From Hymenobacter mellowenesis (GTDB lineage: Bacteria > Bacteroidota > Bacteroidia > Cytophagales > Hymenobacteraceae), in NCBI RefSeq assembly GCF_030581005.1, contig NZ_JAUQSX010000025.1, positions 1-33,052 on the forward strand: a stretch of DNA of 33,052 nt, given 5' to 3'. The notes under the pieces are model-generated. The model was not told the DNA's origin. It was given only the letters and a program-made list of their open reading frames with translations, and did no database searches. A program made the translations under genes and the position numbers. Shown piece after piece: positions 29,789 to 33,052 of this stretch (the first letter of the stretch is position 1; the number at the start of each line of letters is the position of its first letter).

Positions 29789-31513
29789 CTACTCTACCGC
29801 CACGCGGGCGGCGTAGGTTTGGCCCTGCCGGTCGGTGATGCGCAGCACGTAGAGGCCGGGCGCCAGGCCCCGTACCGATACGGCCGCCGCGGCCGACACG
29901 GTGGCGGTGCGCGCCACGCGGCCCGTTGCATCCACTACCTGCACAAGGGTGCCCGGCGCCAGGCCGGGCAGGTACACGCCGTCGGATGCCGGGTTGGGAA
30001 ACAGGCCCTGCGGCAATGGCCGGGCCGTGGCGGCCGCCAACGTAGTGGCCGAAGCGTCCAGCTGGGCGATGAAGCCCAGGTAGGAGCCCTGCCCCGGCAG
30101 GGCAATGGCGCCAAAGGCCACGCCGTAGCAGGCGTAGCCGTATACCTGCAGGCCGCCCTGCGCCAGGAAGCTCAGGCCGAGGCCCCGTTCATCGTCGGGG
30201 CCGCCGGCCTGCTGCACCCAGCGCAGCTGGCCCTGCGGCGAATACGACGCCACCAGCAAATCGCTCCGGCCCGCCGAAGTGAGCGTGAGGGTGCCCAGCC
30301 GGGCCTGGTTGCCGAAGCTGCCCGTGACGTAGGCGTTGCCGCCGCCGTCCACGCACACGGCCGTCAGAAAATCGGAGCCCGCGCTCACCAACGACCGCGC
30401 CCACTCCTCGGTGCCCTGGGCCGAGAACCGGAGCAGGAAACCATCTTCGGTGCCGGCGGTGGCGGTGGCGCCGGCGAGGGTGCTGCCGCCGAAGGAGAAC
30501 GACTGCCGGAAGGTGCCCGTGAGGTAGAGGTTGCCGGCGGCATCGGCGGCGGCGCCGGTGATATCGTCAAAATCGGGCCCGCCAAACGTGCGCGCCCATT
30601 CCAGGGTGCCGGCCGCGTTGTACTTCATCGCCATCAGGTTGACGCTGCTGGGGCTGGGGAACGTGGGGCCCGCGGGAAACGACGCCGCCATGTAGAGGTT
30701 CGTCACCACGTAGACCCCGCCGCCCGGCGCGCTCACCAGCCGCAGCGGGTAAATAACCCCGGCCCCGGTGCTGCGGTCGGAGTAAAAAATGTTGTTAATG
30801 CTTTGCACATCGCCCGTAGCGGCCGAAAAGCGGGCCAGGTAGGTGGTATAAGGGGCGGCCACCGTGGTGGAGGGCACCACCAGCTGGCCGTCGAAGCTGA
30901 TGCCGCGGCTGTACACGTGGCCGCCGGTCACGAACACATTGCCGGCGCCATCCACGGTCACGCCCGTAGCGAGCACCACCGGGGGACAAGCCGGATAGGC
31001 CGGGTCGTTCGCTACATTGTCGCTCTGCTTGGCCCAGGCCAGGTTGCCTTGCGCATCGTAGCGGGCCACGAAGGCTTTGGAACCGGCGTAGTTGTTGCCG
31101 GCGCTCAGGTTCTGGCCGCTGCCCATGTCGATGGTGCCCTGAAAATGGCCCACCACGTACACGTTGCCAGCGGCATCCAGCGCCATGTCGTCGGCCCCGT
31201 CGGAGCCGGTCGAACCGAACTGCCGTACCCAGGCCACGGCGCCCAGCGGCGTGTATTTGGCCAGGTACCCGTCGTAAGAGCCGCGGCTGGTCAGGGTGGT
31301 GCGCCCTACCCCGGTCTGGGGGTTGAAGGTGGCCGCTTCGTACACATTGCCCTGGGCATCCGTCACCCGGCGCGTGTAAGGCGACAGGTAGGCCCCGGTG
31401 CCGCGGGCACTGGTCCAGGCGGGGGCGGTTTGGGCGGCGGCGCGGGGGCCGAAAGCCACGCTGCTTAGGGCCACCAGGGCCAGCTGAGCAAATCGAACAG
31501 TAAATGTTTTCAT
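29789..31513 (-). CDS. Secreted beta-propeller protein with T9SS sorting domain, copy 2
   Basis: 574 residues, same length and architecture as the 27890-29614 product. Signal peptide MKTFTVRFAQLALVALSSVA with cleavage near AAAQ; SBBP-like units (LDAAGNVYVVGHF, ADAAGNLYLTGTF, VDGGGNAYVTGSF); C-terminal type A sorting domain (GLFPNPASDGVYLPG, VQVVDATGRVAR, GLAPGLYVLRITDRQGQTYA). Two Cys-Pro-Pro segments (YPACPPVV here, LLPTCPPAAGC in copy 1) mark the same insertion. High identity in the first 25 and last 60 residues with more divergence between fits a duplication followed by divergence of the propeller face. Confidence 0.85.
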   Translation of the reverse strand: MKTFTVRFAQLALVALSSVAFGPRAAAQTAPAWTSARGTGAYLSPYTRRVTDAQGNVYEAATFNPQTGVGRTTLTSRGSYDGYLAKYTPLGAVAWVRQFGSTGSDGADDMALDAAGNVYVVGHFQGTIDMGSGQNLSAGNNYAGSKAFVARYDAQGNLAWAKQSDNVANDPAYPACPPVVLATGVTVDGAGNVFVTGGHVYSRGISFDGQLVVPSTTVAAPYTTYLARFSAATGDVQSINNIFYSDRSTGAGVIYPLRLVSAPGGGVYVVTNLYMAASFPAGPTFPSPSSVNLMAMKYNAAGTLEWARTFGGPDFDDITGAAADAAGNLYLTGTFRQSFSFGGSTLAGATATAGTEDGFLLRFSAQGTEEWARSLVSAGSDFLTAVCVDGGGNAYVTGSFGNQARLGTLTLTSAGRSDLLVASYSPQGQLRWVQQAGGPDDERGLGLSFLAQGGLQVYGYACYGVAFGAIALPGQGSYLGFIAQLDASATTLAAATARPLPQGLFPNPASDGVYLPGLAPGTLVQVVDATGRVARTATVSAAAAVSVRGLAPGLYVLRITDRQGQTYAARVAVE

Positions 31514-31612
31514 ACAGATGGCAGGGGTAATGGTGGAAGGCTAAGAAGCGGTTTGGAAAGTCAAGTTAGGCGGTTATGCTGAGTGTAAGAACGTCATGCT
31601 GAACGTAAGGTC

Positions 31613-31710
31613 GTCATGCTGAGCGTAGTCGAAGCATCTCTACCGCGCAACTAACTCATTTGATTGGTTTACTATTGCAGTAGAGATGCTTCGACTGCGC
31701 TCAGCATGAC
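31613..31710. repeat. Dispersed inverted-repeat element, copy B
   Basis: 98 bases with 30-base arms differing at one position: GTCATGCTGAGCGTAGTCGA..AGCATCTCTA (31613-31642) and its reverse complement at 31681-31710. Extra partial ends flank it (about 31576-31610 and 31720-31735), suggesting nested or repeated insertions. It matches copy A (25044-25140) in reverse orientation. Confidence 0.8.
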
Positions 31711-31767
31711 GTTCTGTTAAGCTCAGCATGACGTTCTTTTTATTGTTGACGACTGCCCAAACGCATC

Positions 31768-32991
31768 CTAAAGCACGTAGGCGCCCTCGGGCGTTTGGCG
31801 GAGCAACGACAGGGCGGCCAGCGTCTGAAGCAGCGGCTCAGCCTTGTCGGGTTTCAGGCGCTTGAAGCGGGTGGCTACCTGCGCGGCGGTCAGCGGCTGG
31901 GCGGCTTGCTGCAGGGCGTCGCGCAGGGCTTGCATCTGCTGGGCCAGCTCGGCGGGCCAAGCCTGGGGGGCGATTCCCTCCGTTGCAGGGGTAGACCGGC
32001 CGGCATCCGAAAAGGCTGCTGCGGTGGGCAAAGAAAGTCTGGCCTGCTCGGTTTCGGGCGCTTGGTAGGCGGGGCGCAGGTAGCGGACGTGGCCGGCCTG
32101 CTCCTCGCGGGCGCGCTCGTGGTTGAGGCGCACGAGGCGCGTCAGAATCTCGGCATCTGGCAGGGCGGCGGGCCAAGCGTAGGCGTCGGCCACGGCGGCG
32201 TCGAGCTGCTGGTGCAGGCTGAGGACCACGGAGGCGAGGCCCTGCTGGTTCACGGTCTGGTCTTTGGCTGACAAGGGCTGGGCGGCGCGCAGCTTCTCCA
32301 CCACGTTGTAGAGGTCGGTGAGAGTGAGGCTGGGATGCTGGGCCTGCTGGCGCTTGCGGTGGGCGTCGAGCTGTTCGGCCAGCTCGCGGATGCGGGCCTG
32401 CTGCGCGGGCGTAGCGGCGGGGAAGGGGAATGGGTCAAAGCAGTGGGTTTTGTTGTATATCAAGTCATTTCCGACACCCATTCGGCCACCCGTTGCGCCT
32501 GCCCAAGTCGTATGAATGCGACTGGACATAACACCTAAATAGAACGCATCCTCCAGAGCTGTTATGAAGATTTTGGAGTCAGCAATTGTATTGCCTGGGA
32601 TAAATGTGAATATGCGATGGCGCGCGGTTTGGCTGGTTGCTATCATTCGCGAAAGGCCAACAAACGCAGGTCTAAGCTTCGCGCGGGCTTCTCCAAAAAT
32701 CCACCAATTTGTGCGGTATGATGCCCGGTTGTTTTTATCGCGTTCAGGTTTTACTCTTTCAAAGACATGCTGATAAATAGCTGGAAATTGCTCAATAACT
32801 TGGTTTTCTTTAAGGCCGAACAAGTCTATGACATAGAATCCCCGAGACTGTTGGGTGAGGTCACGACCATTCATGTATGGTAGAATGCGGGTTTTTAACT
32901 CCTTGACGGTTCCCATCCCCAATTCACGGGCACGTGATTCCTCAACTAAAAAGCCGGTTCCGTATAATCCCATTCCTGTACGCTTCCCCAT
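31768..32991 (-). pseudogene. Truncated MmeI-like restriction-modification gene
   Basis: 407 residues are readable from the ATG at 32991. They match only the C-terminal half of MmeI-like (type IIG or DISARM/PglX-related) proteins: target-recognition part with LPYMNGRDLTQQSRGFYVID, ERVKPERDKNNRASYR, WWIFGEARAKLRPAF, YLGVMSSRIHTTWAGATGGR and CFDPFPFPAATP, then a helical tail. The AdoMet-binding and NPPF catalytic motifs are absent. An in-frame stop (33007-33009) lies just upstream. At 33049 a separate start reads MTPTEFKQVA and then stops; MTPxEF is how intact members often begin, so the gene probably lost most of its N-terminal half by deletion. Upstream bases are AT-richer than the rest. A functional split protein is unlikely. 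Confidence 0.7.
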
Positions 32992-33052
32992 TCGGTAAGC
33001 CAGTCGTTAGCAGAGGCTAAGCGACTTGTTTAAATTCGGTGGGGGTCATAAA

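Noticed and set aside
29819..31468. 549-codon plus-strand ORF opposite propeller copy 2
   Set aside because: Antisense shadow; His/Gly/Arg-rich with no motifs. The minus-strand gene has signal peptide, repeats and sorting domain.

Overview
The window looks like a chromosome segment of a GC-rich member of the Bacteroidota, most likely Hymenobacter or a close relative. The evidence is two secreted proteins with type IX secretion C-terminal sorting domains, TTTG / TAnnTTTG-type promoters, a Bacteroidota-type tyrosine integrase with an N-terminal arm domain, and dispersed inverted-repeat elements. Genus is inference; no rRNA or tRNA is present to fix it.

Layout. (1) 1-1942: plus-strand genes of uncertain function (an AT-rich orphan, a GvpU-like protein, a small secreted DUF4468-like protein). 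(2) 1939-23080: a prophage or prophage remnant. Nearly all genes lie on the minus strand and read right to left: a promoter-operator region (20862-20940), small regulators, a putative annealing recombinase, a DNA cytosine methyltransferase with a second long ORF embedded in another frame, a replication initiator gene carrying seven iterons, a partner replication protein, small Cys-rich proteins, HNH, MazG-like and VRR-NUC proteins, a sigma-like factor, terminase small and large subunits, tail-chaperone-like genes and the tape measure. The CI-like repressor and the integrase face the other way. No portal, capsid, head-protease, connector, tail-tube, tail-tip or lysis gene is recognisable, so the element looks deleted or cut off. 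(3) 23081-23700: terminator, 17-bp inverted repeat and hairpin, no convincing gene. (4) 23701-27739: pyrimidine genes pyrC and pyrB (minus) diverging from pyrD (plus), with a leader before pyrB that looks like a pyrBI-type attenuator. (5) 27837-31513: tandem paralogous beta-propeller secreted proteins. (6) 31613-33049: a repeat element and a broken MmeI-like restriction-modification gene.

How it fits together. A copy-varied motif (GCTCTAA half-sites) sits at the divergent early promoter and in front of at least four further minus-strand genes, suggesting one repressor regulon over the early region. Replication probably starts at iterons inside the initiator gene, as in lambda O. The sigma-like gene immediately before the terminase genes could switch on late transcription. 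An AT-richer SIR2-domain gene, resembling anti-phage NADases, sits inside the tail module between two diverged copies of the same tail gene and has its own terminator; this is the best candidate for a phage-borne defence cargo.

The most interesting points are the SIR2 cargo, the long ORF nested in the methyltransferase gene with repeated LPTP motifs, the intragenic iteron origin, the dispersed operator family, likely -1 frameshift extensions in both tail-chaperone-like genes, and the pyrB leader attenuator.
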